A stretch of DNA of 64,000 nt, from NCBI GenBank assembly GCA_018873225.1, contig JAEILZ010000004.1, forward strand, positions 2,542,001-2,606,000, written 5' to 3'. The stretch comes from [Phialemoniopsis] sp. UDSM-2020 (lineage: Eukaryota > Ascomycota > Sordariomycetes > Thyridiales > Thyridiaceae). Shown piece after piece: positions 53,619-64,000 of this stretch (positions are counted from its first letter, which is position 1; every line of letters begins with the position of its first letter). The position numbers were made by a program, and so were the translations under genes. Under the pieces are notes generated by a model. That model searched no databases. It had not been told where the DNA came from and saw only the letters and a list, made by a program, of their open reading frames with translations.

Positions 53619-54098
53619 ATGGTAAGGGTTGCCGGCTGAGTCTTCCACCGGGGACCATCTGCTGACGTGACTTTCAGGTCTTCATATTAGGCGTCAACTT
53701 CCACGAGCAGAAGCTGGTCAAGGTAATTCATCCCGAAACCCTCCGAAGGACCGGGAAACGGTGTCTAACCTAGTCCCCGATCACAGAAAGCGCTCGAGAG
53801 CTTTTATGCCCTCGGTTCGCAGACCTCTGCTCGCATCCTCGCGAAGTACTACATCCACCCACAAGCCAAGATCGGATCATTGGCACCCAAGACAGTAACG
53901 GCGCTCACGGCTGAGCTATCGACGATGACGATAGAGAACGACGCGCGAAGGCTAGTCCAGGACAACATCAAGCGTCTGAGGGATATGGGCACGTACAGGG
54001 GTAGACGACACGCCATGGGTCTGCCGGTTCGCGGACAGAAGACGAGGAACCAGAACGCAACGCCCAGGAAGCTCAACCAGGTCGAGCGGAGAGGCTAA
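53619..54098 (+). CDS. SWS2: Mitochondrial small-subunit ribosomal protein uS13m
   Basis: Three exons: 53619-53621 (only the ATG), 53678-53722 and 53787-54098; 119 residues. It is the mitochondrial homologue of bacterial S13, in the head of the small subunit contacting the large subunit. The mature sequence opens [20 protein letters not shown], as in other fungal uS13m proteins, which fixes the very short first exon: exon 2 begins directly with GTC for Val2 after a CTTTCAG acceptor. Further signatures: [20 protein letters not shown] (helix-hairpin-helix), then the basic tail [20 protein letters not shown] and [12 protein letters not shown] that binds the 30S head. Donors GTAAGG and GTAATT. 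No typical cleavable presequence is evident, as in other fungal uS13m. Divergent from METTL25-like. Confidence 0.93.
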
Positions 54099-54380
54099 GA
54101 GGAGTACCCGTATTCGTGGCGCGATCCATGGAGGGATACTGAGCGATGCCAGTGAACCAGGGACGGAAGTTGAAGTCGGGTCACTGAGCCGAATGCGCAA
54201 GGCAAAGAACGTTCGCCCGTGGCGAAGAGAACGAGAGGAGATTATCGCGTTGGCAGTATGACCATGTCAACCATGTATTTTGTCTATAATAAGACGTGTA
54301 CGACCAGTCTACATTGTATAAAATTACAGTCTTCAAAAGTCTTGGGCATTCTAGATGTCGCGATTCTCGCGGCCTACCAC

Positions 54381-55922
54381 CTATGGAATGCTGGCCTTGA
54401 AGTCTCCGAAGACATCGTCTTTCTCAATCAAAAGATCGGGTAGGTCATCCTCGAGGATTGGCTCTCCAGCGGCTTGCATCTTGAGCGCCACCGCATCAAT
54501 CTCCTTCCAAACACGGAGGACGTTGCCTCCGACGACCTTGGCAGCATCCGCATCACTAACGCCGTTCCTCAAGAGCTCGGCGACGAGATCCGGGTATTTC
54601 GAGACGTCTTCCAATCCTCTCGGCACAGTCTGAATGCCATCGAAATCACTCCCGATACCGACATGATCATACCCGATCAAGTCGCCGATGTGCATGATGT
54701 GCTTGACAACTTGGTCGAGAGTCGAGTGCTCGGGATCGAAGTCTGGCAGGCCGTTCTTGTTGTCAGACTCGGTGCAAGAGATGAAATCGGGCGCAAAGTT
54801 GACCATGACCAGCGAGTGTCGCTTCTTGACCAGCTGCAAGACGTCGTCCGGCACATTCCGCGGGTGAGGGCACAAGGCATACGCGCTGCTATGGCTGTAG
54901 ATCACGGGAGCCTTGCTACCGGCCCAGTCGTCACTGCCGCCGAGCACGTCAACCTGCGTCTCAACACTCGTGTGCGATAGATCGATGATCATGCCGAGAC
55001 GGTTCATCTCGTTGAGCAGCTCCCTGCCGTCCTTGCTTACTCCACCCCATTTAGACGGGGCCTTTCGCATGGGGTTCTCCCACAGGGCCGCATCGGCGTA
55101 CTTGTTGGGGCAATTGTGCGCCAACGTGCAATACCGGACACCTAGGTCGTAGAATCGCCTCAGATTGGCAGCCGAGTTGCCGATTTGATGGAGGCCCTCG
55201 ATGCCGAGAGGGGAGATGAGCTGGCCCTTCTTGAAGGCGGCCAGGGCGTCGCTACTGTTGACCATGGGAGAGAAAACATCAGGGTAAGCTTCCTTGAGTC
55301 TGGTCATGACGTCGATCTGTTGGAGAGTCTTCACAACACCTTGTGCGTCACCGAAACATTAGCCTACGAGCACTCCGTCTGAAATGGATCACAAAGGTGG
55401 ACTTACTCTCTGCCTGGTTCTCAGTCGAGATGTCCTCTCCATTTTTGGGACACTCGACAAAGACACTCCAAAAAGCGCCGCCACTTTGACCAGACCTGAG
55501 CCTGGGCAAGTCCAGGTGCATGGGAAGCCCGCCATCTTCAAACAGTTTGGGGAATTTGCCCTCGTTGATATGGTTGTTGAAGAGAAATCTAAGGTAGATG
55601 GGGAAATCAATGTGACCATCTGATAAGAGTATTAGAGGTTGGTAAGTTCAAGCATATTTTATGTCGAGGACTTGCCAATGAGCGGAGTGTCTCGGAGGAT
55701 CTTGGATGCCCGTTCTTCAACACTTAGGTGTTCAAGAGAAGGACTCCTCCACCCGGCAGGCATACATCTTGTATGCTGATTGGTAAGAAGACCAAGGGCC
55801 AGGATAGCCCCAACACCGAGCAGAATCTTGCCCTTTGTGAAGAAAGATGCAGATTTGCGGTTATAACGGTTGTCTTCTGGTGAGAGATGCCCTCCTGGAG
55901 AGCTTGACTTCTCGAAAGCCAT
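54381..55922 (-). CDS. Membrane-anchored M19 dipeptidase
   Basis: Three exons, 55922-55676, 55619-55407 and 55339-54381, give 472 residues. M19 (renal dipeptidase type) enzymes hydrolyse dipeptides with a binuclear zinc site. A hydrophobic segment at about 31-47 (KILLGVGAILALGLL) after a short polar N-terminus makes it a type II membrane protein with the catalytic domain outside the cytosol. Zinc ligands by family alignment: His85 and Asp87 (DGHIDFPIYLR), Glu201 (LGIEGLHQIG), His276 (IIDLSHTS), His303 (VIYSHSSAYA), with substrate-site Asp385 (GIGSDFDGI). The first intron has a GC-AG form (donor GCAAGT at 55675); only this joint produces the invariant DGHxD motif. Exon 3 starts at 55339 by a CACAAG acceptor. 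Length and motif order are complete, so it should be active. Confidence 0.92.
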
Positions 55923-56979
55923 GGTGTTGCTCTAAGTTGTGTTCAGAGCTGGCAGCCAATGAGTGGTGCTGTAATCAGTCAGCTTGTACGAATGCTGTAG
56001 TTCTCTATGCACAAGATATCCGCTCAATGGCTCGACTTTCTCGTAGTCCTTGAAAGAGTCTAAATGCAGGATCTAAGAGCTTACTTTCAAGCTTATCTTC
56101 CAAAAGCTGACCCCTCTTGAGTTGAAGATATGAGCCAAGCCAGGAAGGGCAATTAGCTACGAGTTGGCCACCACTGTAGCTACCGTTGCTGGGTGTGTAG
56201 TGCCCTGGGAGACAAGGCCGGTCTTACCGGAGATCTATTACCTAATCCATCGACCTTGAGCTCCGTCTGGTTTCTGACTAAGGCGGCTTGTTCTTCAAGA
56301 CTGGGGGCCGTTTGAAGGCTTGGGAGGGACCACAGGACTGATTCAGGGGTCGTCGCCCGTCACGGTAGCGCTGTTGGTAGCTGCACAGGTGGGTTCTCTC
56401 AGCCTAACGGCACGGGCTGCCTCTCCAAACTTTCCAAAACTCCAAACACGGGGGTAGCGCTTGTCGTCATCGGGCCAATGACATCCCAGCCACATGTCCG
56501 TGCAGCTGGCTGAAGACTCCATCACCACATCCACCCGCCGCCAGCAAGCTTCACGACCCCCAAGACGAACCTGAACCTGGTCATTCCCAGCTTGAGGTCC
56601 ACCCATCAGCCACGCACGCTGCAGCGAATTCTCTTCCTCGTATCAATATTTTTCGATTCCTTCCTTCGGAAAGCTCTGCCCTGGAGCTCCCTCCACCGAC
56701 ACACTCAATCGCTCAATTCTCCTGTAGCCTGCAGCGCGTTCGCAGTGCTCCCCGACTCGCGCCTGACGCAATCCTCGCCAACTCATTCTTTGATACCCGG
56801 AAGCCACTGTCCGAACGACGGGTTGCTTTCAAGCTCGTGTCGCCCTGATTCGGTCCCTTCCTTGCGCAATCCAGCGAGACGCTCTGTGTCTGTAGCATTC
56901 AGCCCGGCGCAAACGGCATCCTCCTGTGACCCATCCGATTACATTCGCCAGGGGCTAGTTTCGAGCACAACTGTCCACC
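55923..56979. other. Divergent intergenic region, dipeptidase / RhoGAP gene
   Basis: 1.06 kb between opposite starts: two promoters plus leaders. From about 56590 the plus strand is pyrimidine-rich and open in another frame into the first exon of the RhoGAP gene, which I read as its 5' leader. No separate gene recognised. Confidence 0.5.
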
Positions 56980-59742
56980 ATGCCTGGCTTTGCGGACTCA
57001 TTCTGGTCGAGCGACTACGCCGCAGGTACGTCGCAGCGTTTGCCATGGTCTTGTAATAGAGTCCAACACTAACACCGTTCAGGACTGGGTGTCCTCTTCG
57101 GCAAGCTTCAACAGGGTGTGATCGAGAATCGCCAAATCATGACGATTGCCCGAATGCGAGCCGAAGCTGAAGAAAGTTACGGTCAGAGACTGGCCGACAT
57201 CCCTCTGACAGTCGATAAGGTACAGGGCGGATTCTCGAGAGACGATGGAGCCAGTGTGCGCAAGGTACGGACTCTACCGTGGCTTCGACAGGCAGATAGG
57301 TCGAGATACTAATCGAGCTACAGGCGTACGAAGGCGTCCGTACAGAAATGGAGGAAGCCGCCAAGAACCATCGCAAGATTGCGCAGAACATCCGAGACCT
57401 TGTCGTCAACCCTTTCTCGCGATGGTGCGAGGCACACGAGGCCCGGATACAAGATTCTCAGGATGAGCTACAGTCTCGAATCAAAGCGCATGACCGTCAG
57501 GCCGAAAACGTCAAGAAGCTACGGAGCAACTACTTCAACAAATGCCGACTGCTCGAAGACCTCGAAGAAGAGAACAAACTCGCCTTCCAAGACCCCGAGA
57601 CTAGCCCCAAGGCAAACATCCCCGAGATCAAGGTCCTACCCCACAAGGAGGATGAGCTAGAGGACGACGACGAGCCGATCGAGATTGGTGACGAAGTCTA
57701 CCAACCCGAACAGGTCAAGAAGATCCTTGCGCATATGCTCAACAACATCAAGACTGGTGAGACCAAGGTGCCGATTCTGGGGACCTACCTGAATACCTCG
57801 GCCGGCTCGGACATCGTCGAGTACATCCAAAAGCACATGAACACCAGCAGCGTCAGCTATGCTGAACGCATCGGCCAGGATCTCGTGAGCAATGGTTTCC
57901 TGCGTCTTGTTGGCAATGTCGGCAATACCTTTGCCAACTCGTCCAAGCTGTTCTATCAATGGCGCCCCAAGGCTTTCCAAATGTCAGGTGTCCCCGAGAA
58001 GAAGGCACCGCTGGGAAGGACTTTCTCCCTTCCTGCTGGTGCATCCGATGTTGCCGATTCGCCCGTGGTTGGCACAGTCAGCGAGTACCTGGAGAAGTGG
58101 AATGTTCTTAATACCGCCCACCCGAATGAGACACCTTCAGAGCGCATGCGCAGAGAGGCGCGAGAATCTGACGACAAGTACAAGGCCGGTGTGCGCAAGC
58201 TGGACGAGCTGCGCATGGAACTCGAGGAGGCCATTTTTGCGCACCTCAAGTTCCTGGAGAGATGCGAACTCGACAGGCTCAAGGCTATCAAGACGGTCGT
58301 CTTGGACTTCTCGGGCACGATCAGCAACGTCATCCCCAGCCTGCAGTCGACAGTCGACAACATGATGTTGTTTCAAGAGACGGTGCAGCCTCCTGGTGAC
58401 CTGCGCTATCTCCTTGAGAACTACCGCACGGGCAGTTTCGTTCCGAGGGTCGTCACCTACGAGAACTATTACAACCAAGTGGACGACCAGATCTTTGGCG
58501 TTGATCTCGAGGCGCGTGCAAGGGCCGACAAGAAGCGCGTACCCGTTATTATCACTACCATCTTGACGTACCTTGACCATCACTACCCCGATCTCGAAGG
58601 CGACGAGGCTAGGCGTGGGGTCTGGCTCGTCGATGTTCCTCTGGCGCAAACGCACAACTTGCGGCACAAGATCAACAATGTGAGAGGATTCTCAGCAGAG
58701 ATTTTCTCTGAATATGACATTCCTACTGTTGCAAGTTTGCTTAAACTCTACCTACTCGAACTTCCCGGTAAGTATTGTCTTGTTCCAGTGAACTAGCCGC
58801 CCAACTAATTTCCGTGCCTTTCTAGACTCCCTCGTCTCTTCACACGTCTATGAAATCATCCGCACCATCTACCAGACCCCAGCGTCAGAGACTACCGACT
58901 CTGGACGCGTACTCGTGCTCCAGCAGACGCTCTCTCAACTCAGGCTTACCAATATCGCCACTCTGGATGCTTGCATGAACCACTTTACGCGTCTGATCGA
59001 GCTTACCTCTGCAGACGAGACCTACGTCTCCTCCCTTGCCACCACTCTAGCACCATGCGTCCTGAGGCCACGCACCGAAACCTCTCTCACCATGGAAGAG
59101 AAGACGGCCTACCGTCTTCTCCGTGATCTCTTCGCCAACAAGGACGCTATCTTCAGCGAGCTGAAGCGCATGTCCACCTTGTCACACTCTCCTTCTATCG
59201 GCGCTGGTAATCGGCCACGTGCTATCAGTACCGATGAGAGCAATCGTAAAGCCAATATGGAGGAGAGGAATCGAGCGATAATGGAGAAGGCCTCGGGTTC
59301 CCGCAGCCGGGCTACTTCGCCAGCGCCGAGTCCACGTGGCGCCAGCCATCGTCGTGACAGGAGTATCGGTGGACCAGAGACCAGGTTTCCCATTTCCACC
59401 GGATCGCCTACTGCGACGGTCGAGAGGTCACGCCAAAGTCTAGGTCCCATCATCCCCAAGCGATCAAGCTTAGAGGTCCCAGAGAGCGCGTCGTCAACCC
59501 CTACGGCCCCGACTGACGGTACCACTGCCAATGGTACGCCAACCGCAGCCGGAGAGTCCTTCGCCAGCCGCGCTGCCGAGGCAGCTGGGGAGGGCACGCC
59601 TTCTAAGCGTGACTCTCTCAAGCGGAACAGCGCTCGATTCGCGAGCGGGCGACGGATCCCGCCGGCACAACAAGGAGCAGCGGGCGACCATGGCCATCAA
59701 CAACACGGGGTCACCCTCGTTGATGCTCCGATGGACGATTAA
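56980..59742 (+). CDS. RGD2: F-BAR/DEP/RhoGAP-domain protein (Rgd2-like)
   Basis: Four exons, 56980-57025, 57083-57264, 57324-58767 and 58826-59742, give 862 residues. Proteins of this layout bind curved plasma membrane and regulate Rho/Cdc42 GTPases in polarity and cytokinesis. The FCH start is MPGFADSFWSSDYAAGLGVL, then LFGKLQQG and IARMRAEAEESYGQRLADIP. The F-BAR helices (to about 175) are interrupted by a DEP domain (about 212-293, DIVEYIQKHMNTSSVSYAER) and resume at about 328-440. The RhoGAP domain spans about 467-680 (FGVDLEARARADKKRVPVII, then TVASLLKLYLLELPDSLV and YVSSLATTLAPCVLRP). Where RhoGAPs normally have the catalytic arginine (GIFR), this protein has GVWLVDVPL, with Leu511 in its place. 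The C-terminal 180 residues are Ser/Thr/Pro-rich and disordered. All introns are GT-AG; intron 1 and 3 have CTAAC/CTAAT branch points. Confidence 0.92.
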
Positions 59743-62700
59743 TGACGGCTAGAATTATGTTTCGCTCTAGGGGTGTTCTTTTGTTTGTCAATCAAGTGTA
59801 GATCAGTGGGAGCTATGGATGAGCATGGGCAAAAGCTTCGATGATGACATTTTCTCATTTGTGTAATCAACGTTGTAACAAGAGAATATATGGCATTTAC
59901 GACCGCGAATGGGTTGGTTCCCGGTGTCCATACTTTCAAAACTGGGTGCTGTGCTGTAACGTCGATCACCATGTCGGTTGTGGTCAGCTGGTGAGTACGA
60001 TTGACAAGGCTTCGTGCTGTTGGGCGCAAATTCTGTCCGGAGGCGTCTGCATGATGTCCGTTGCGGCAAGCCTCTCGGGCTTGTCTCGACGTTTACGGCG
60101 ACTGAAAAGCCCCGGACCCAGTCCTGACTTTGACTGGTGATCCAACCGTTGCCATTCGGCGTTGTCATTCGCTCACGATGTTGCTTGCTGCTTGGGAGCA
60201 TTTCGAGGTCCATGCGTGTGACAAGGCTGTGATTCCTCGTCTACTGCATCGACCTCAGCCATGCCCGAAGCGAGCGGTTACCCAAGCGATGCGGGATACT
60301 AAAAACTGAACGATGTGCATATTGAACCCATCTGTTTTCATTACCGGCCTAGCCTTCTAAATTGCATTGTGTACTCTTTGAAATAAGAATTGTCCGCCAA
60401 CACCCATTAGACCCTTGTTGTTTGCCTGTCATGACATCCCACGTCCATTCCGTTCTCCTCTCGGCGCCACGGTGCGATGGATCAGAGTTCTAGAACCCAG
60501 CCAATAGGTAGAGTCATTTTTGAACGCCATTGACGCCGCAGCTCATCGTTTGCGGGTCGATGAGCCGGAAGATTGGCTGGAGCTGGAGGAGCCTGGTTGA
60601 TGGCCGTGTTGCGGCCCTGTTGCGCTCGTTCTGGGTTGCTTGGGCGGTTCCGCGGGTCGGGGATGCGGTAGTGATGTAGGGTCCAACCGAGGTTTACTGA
60701 TGTGCGAAGTCAGTCAGCTGCAAGCCCATCACAAGCCTCTCCTTTGGGAGGTGTCCGTTTTACCCCTTATCTGAATCACCGAAGCACATATTTTCTGGCA
60801 ATTCGTAACACGCAATGCGGACAGCTGACTCCAGCCTCTCGGGAATGATCTGCTGCTGTTCTCGACTGGAGAACGGGGAAAGAGTCGAGCTTGGGTTGTG
60901 TTCTCCGAGTAACGCTCGATCTCGGCCACGGCCCTCGCACACAGGAAATATTCCCTCGCCTAGGTAGATTTCAAACCCTACTCTAGTCCCGAATACGGTG
61001 CAAGGCGTTCTGCCATTGCCTCCTCATAACCCTATTGGGCTTGGACTTTCGTCACAAGCAATGAACCTTGTTCAAGCACATCAATCGGCCAGTCGGGAGG
61101 CCTGATGGGCCATGCTGAGACGCGGTAAAGTCCAAAGTGCTGCTTGCTGATAGGATTTGACCTGGGCAAGAAGGACATGACTGCCAGATTGGCCTCCTTG
61201 CGGGAGTTTCCAACATCGCGAAACCTCAAGATAAGGTTGTCACAGAACCTTTCGATAGCCCTCCAAGACAAGACCCTCCAAATCGCATGCTCGGGAAGTG
61301 ATTGCGGGTCGAAAACCATGGATCTAGTCGGGATCTAACAGCGGATACTTGAAGCGTGCGGGTTTGACCGACGATGGTAGCCAGGGCCCCCCAGTCGGTG
61401 CTGTCCCCACTACGCGCACCCCCATGCGAAGCCGAGATTCTGATCCTGGCCCTGACAGTGACGAAAGGGACAACGTTACTCTCGAGAGGCGAGCTCCGAG
61501 AGTGCCGCTGAAGAACGTCGAAAAGGGAGGAGGATTGCTACTGATATATGCAATGTTCCCAGAAATTCCAGAGTCGGGACATATGTCGCCGCTTGCCGCG
61601 CGTGCGAGGGAGAAACACCGAGGATGAGCATGCAGCCCTTTCGGTTGATTTATCCCGTGCCACTTGCGTCCCTGCGAAACGTTTGCTTCTCCTGCGGTTT
61701 AGCAGACCCTAATACCTAATAGAATACACCCTGGAAAGATGCGGAATAGAAATGGGGGTCCTGAATGCACGACACCTCCGCATTTCCTGTAAGGGCGGGG
61801 GTCCAAAGTACTCCGCAAGACCACCATCGATGACCAGCTGATAGGTTACTACCCAAGTACTTCAGGACTTTTTGTCAGCCGCTGGGCAGCAACAATCCCT
61901 CGATGTTGAAACGTGCTCGCGTCGCTTAATGTAGGTCGAGTACGAAATAGACCGAAGTGCCCGTGCCCACAGTACCAGCCACTTGCCTGATCTGATAAGG
62001 CACGGCCATCGTAGTCAATGAAACGTATTCAATGAAACGAGCGATATTGGCTCAGAACAGGGGTGTCGAGAGGGTAGAAGCACGTTGTGTTGCGTATTCT
62101 CGGTCGTTGTGAAAGGATTGAGAGTCTTCCCCGTATCCTACCGGTCCTCGGCAACGAGTTGATCGACTGCCTCGGCAATGTTGAATTCTCCCGATGTTCC
62201 TCGACCTCGATGGTCTCGTAACAGCAGATGTGTATTCGACCGCATTATTTCAATCTTGACTTTAGCATGTGTAAAGTACTTATTGCTGTCAGGAGATGGC
62301 AGAGGTGATCATCGGATGATCACACAGCCTGTAGTGGTGAATTTCGAGCACGATCTTGGTTGACTGATGATGAGATGTTGTGGAGGCTGTCAAAAAGGGC
62401 AGGCTGTTGACGTTTTTATATGCGCGAAAGGCCACACAGAGAGAATGGCTCTTCGGGAAATGACTGGGGGCTTGTCCAGTAAGGCATGGAAAAGGCTGCC
62501 CGGATCACATTATGCTACCCACCACCTTAAGACAACCTGTGCAGCTGCAGATACCTACAGGTGCTACCCCTTTACCATCCAATCGTAACATAGACTCCGG
62601 TTTCCAAGCATCAAGGATCTTAGAAGCCATGCGCGATTGGCGCCGCCTTCCCATGCTGCAGCCACTTCCCCCGATGTGCTGAATCAGAAGGGTATTATCC

Positions 62701-64000
62701 CCCGAAACCAGTCTCGACCCACGCACTCGAGTTCATTATTCCTTGTCAGCGTTGCCTGTCAGTCGGGCCATTCGTAAATTACCGCATATATTATTGGTGT
62801 TGCCATCATCCAGTTGCTCTCATTGACGATTGCGGACGCAAATGCAACGCCTGTTCATCATCGCGGGCATTAAATGTAGTAAGTACGAGGTGCCGTTGCG
62901 ACCCTCACATCAGAGTCGAAATATCCTCCTTCTATTGTCGAAAAGGCAGGCAAAGTCGCAAACCTCGTCGTTCCACAGTCATAGGACTGGACAGTAATTC
63001 CCCCTTACTCCCTTTTCGTGATCGCCTGGCTGGAGTGATCAGTGCTTCCATTGCAGCGGCTGAATCTCCTTATGTGGCGCTGATCGTTGCTTTCAGCTCG
63101 AAGCATCGGAACGGGGGCTTCATTTTGATGTTTACATTTATCCAATGAATTTAACGATTTCAAGAGCGGCATGTTGCCTTTCCGAGCGAGCGCTGAGACC
63201 CCTTTCTCATCGCGCTCCATCCCGACCAACATGTCCATCCACTCGTGGCTAGCTAATCATTCGAGCCGACACTTTAGAAGGGCGGCATGTGCCATCCACG
63301 AAGAGGGTCTGGGTAGTGTCAATTGATCATCAAGGGAAAAGGCTGTGCTTACACCTAGGGGCAGTGTTTACCCCCGTGAAGGAGGTGACCGCCTCATGCG
63401 CTCGGAAACGCAAAAACACGCGCAGTGATACAGGTCTACGCCGCGATTGTCTTCCTCTTTACGAATGGTACCATGGAGCGAGAAGAAAGACTGGTCCGCC
63501 CCTGAGCCTCGCTGATGCCCAATCCAAGGTGACGATACTGGAGAGGGCGGTGATCTCTTGCACACTTCAGAGACTTGGTCTGTCAATCACCACAGGCTTG
63601 TATGTATCATTGTGACCGGACTCTATCCCAAGAAAGATGCTAATAATCAAGTTTCTTGTTCCATTTGGTCGTATGGTCGTGTACTGGCCGTTTAATATCG
63701 ATTCGTTTCGGCCACAACGCGTTAAACCTTCGACAGATCCTCCTCCTTCAATAGCCTGACGACAGCGACGACAGCGACGACACGAGGCGCGGACCAGGCA
63801 TGATGGCAGCCTGGTGGTCGGATGGACATCAATATCATGCATGAGATGCCCAACTCGTTATACAGATGGTGGCTAGCATTGTGGCCGTTGTTGTTGTTCA
63901 CACTGATCCAACACACGGGCCGAGAACAACAGAGCCGCTTCCACCACTCTGTTTGAGAGGTAAGTGAGGATAGATATTATACAATAATTCTGCGCCCTGA
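59743..64000. other. Gene-poor 4.3 kb stretch at the window end
   Basis: No frame on either strand resembles a known family, and no splice-joined frame was convincing. The first few hundred bases should be the 3' UTR of the RhoGAP gene. Two minor repeats: TCAATGAAACG at 62015-62025 and again at 62029-62039, and a 9-bp tandem at 63758-63783. It may be the flank of a gene beyond the window. Confidence 0.5.
63758..63783 (+). repeat. Short tandem repeat, 9-bp unit, about 2.9 copies
   Basis: GACGACAGC at 63758-63766 and 63767-63775, followed by a near-complete third copy (GACGACAC). Confidence 0.85.

Noticed and set aside
56592..57056. 154-codon plus-strand frame before the RhoGAP gene
   Set aside because: It lacks an ATG at its beginning, overlaps exon 1 in another frame and looks like CT-rich leader sequence.
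59803..60213. 136-codon minus-strand frame downstream of the RhoGAP gene
   Set aside because: It overlaps an equally featureless plus-strand frame and matches no family; more likely 3' UTR and spacer.

Overview
This is nuclear DNA from a filamentous ascomycete (Pezizomycotina, most likely a Sordariomycete). The evidence is split genes with 50-70 bp GT-AG introns and CTAAC/CTGAC-like branch points, no operons, no ribosome-binding sites, and fungus-restricted families (AA11 chitin LPMO, DUF3176, DUF3433). I found 19 protein genes, the first cut by the window edge. I recognised no tRNA, rRNA, transposon, CRISPR array or strongly AT-rich (RIP-like) block. Gene models were built by hand from splice signals, reading frame and recalled family motifs; no database search was possible.

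Layout. 1-6.1 kb: housekeeping genes: dolichol kinase (3' end), ORC2 (-), the cardiolipin-pathway phosphatase GEP4 (+) and an unrecognised SANT-like Gln/Pro-rich protein (+). 6.9-11.3 kb: a CutC-like protein and a secreted eight-exon GMC oxidoreductase. 13.3-18.1 kb: a secreted alkaline phosphatase (+) converging on acetoacetyl-CoA synthetase (-). 19.1-30.9 kb: TRA1 (-), the 3,859-residue pseudokinase scaffold of SAGA and NuA4. 31.9-33.2 kb: a secreted AA11 LPMO with Ser-Gly linkers and a C-terminal Cys-rich module (-), followed by a 3.7 kb gene-poor stretch. 36.9-37.6 kb: an AIG2-like gamma-glutamylcyclotransferase (-) with an 8-nt microexon. 38.0-45.0 kb: two fungus-specific membrane proteins of unknown function (DUF3176, -; DUF3433, +), transcribed divergently. 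45.3-48.0 kb: a YIH1/IMPACT homologue (+) converging on a CASTOR-like ACT-domain protein (-), two nutrient-sensing families side by side. 48.0-51.5 kb: gene-poor. 51.5-55.9 kb: METTL25-like methyltransferase (-), mitochondrial uS13 (+) with a start-codon-only first exon, and a membrane dipeptidase (-) with a GC-AG intron. 57.0-59.7 kb: an F-BAR/DEP/RhoGAP protein (+) whose expected arginine finger appears to be leucine. 59.7-64.0 kb: no convincing gene.

How the genes relate. Most are unrelated neighbours and I see no biosynthetic cluster. The better candidates for something undescribed are the divergent DUF3176/DUF3433 surface-protein pair, and the adjoining YIH1/CASTOR-like pair, in which the CASTOR-like protein seems to have lost the arginine-contacting aspartate of human CASTOR1. 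Several exon structures (8-nt exon, ATG-only exon, GC-AG intron, 57-nt in-frame intron in TRA1) are easily mis-annotated.
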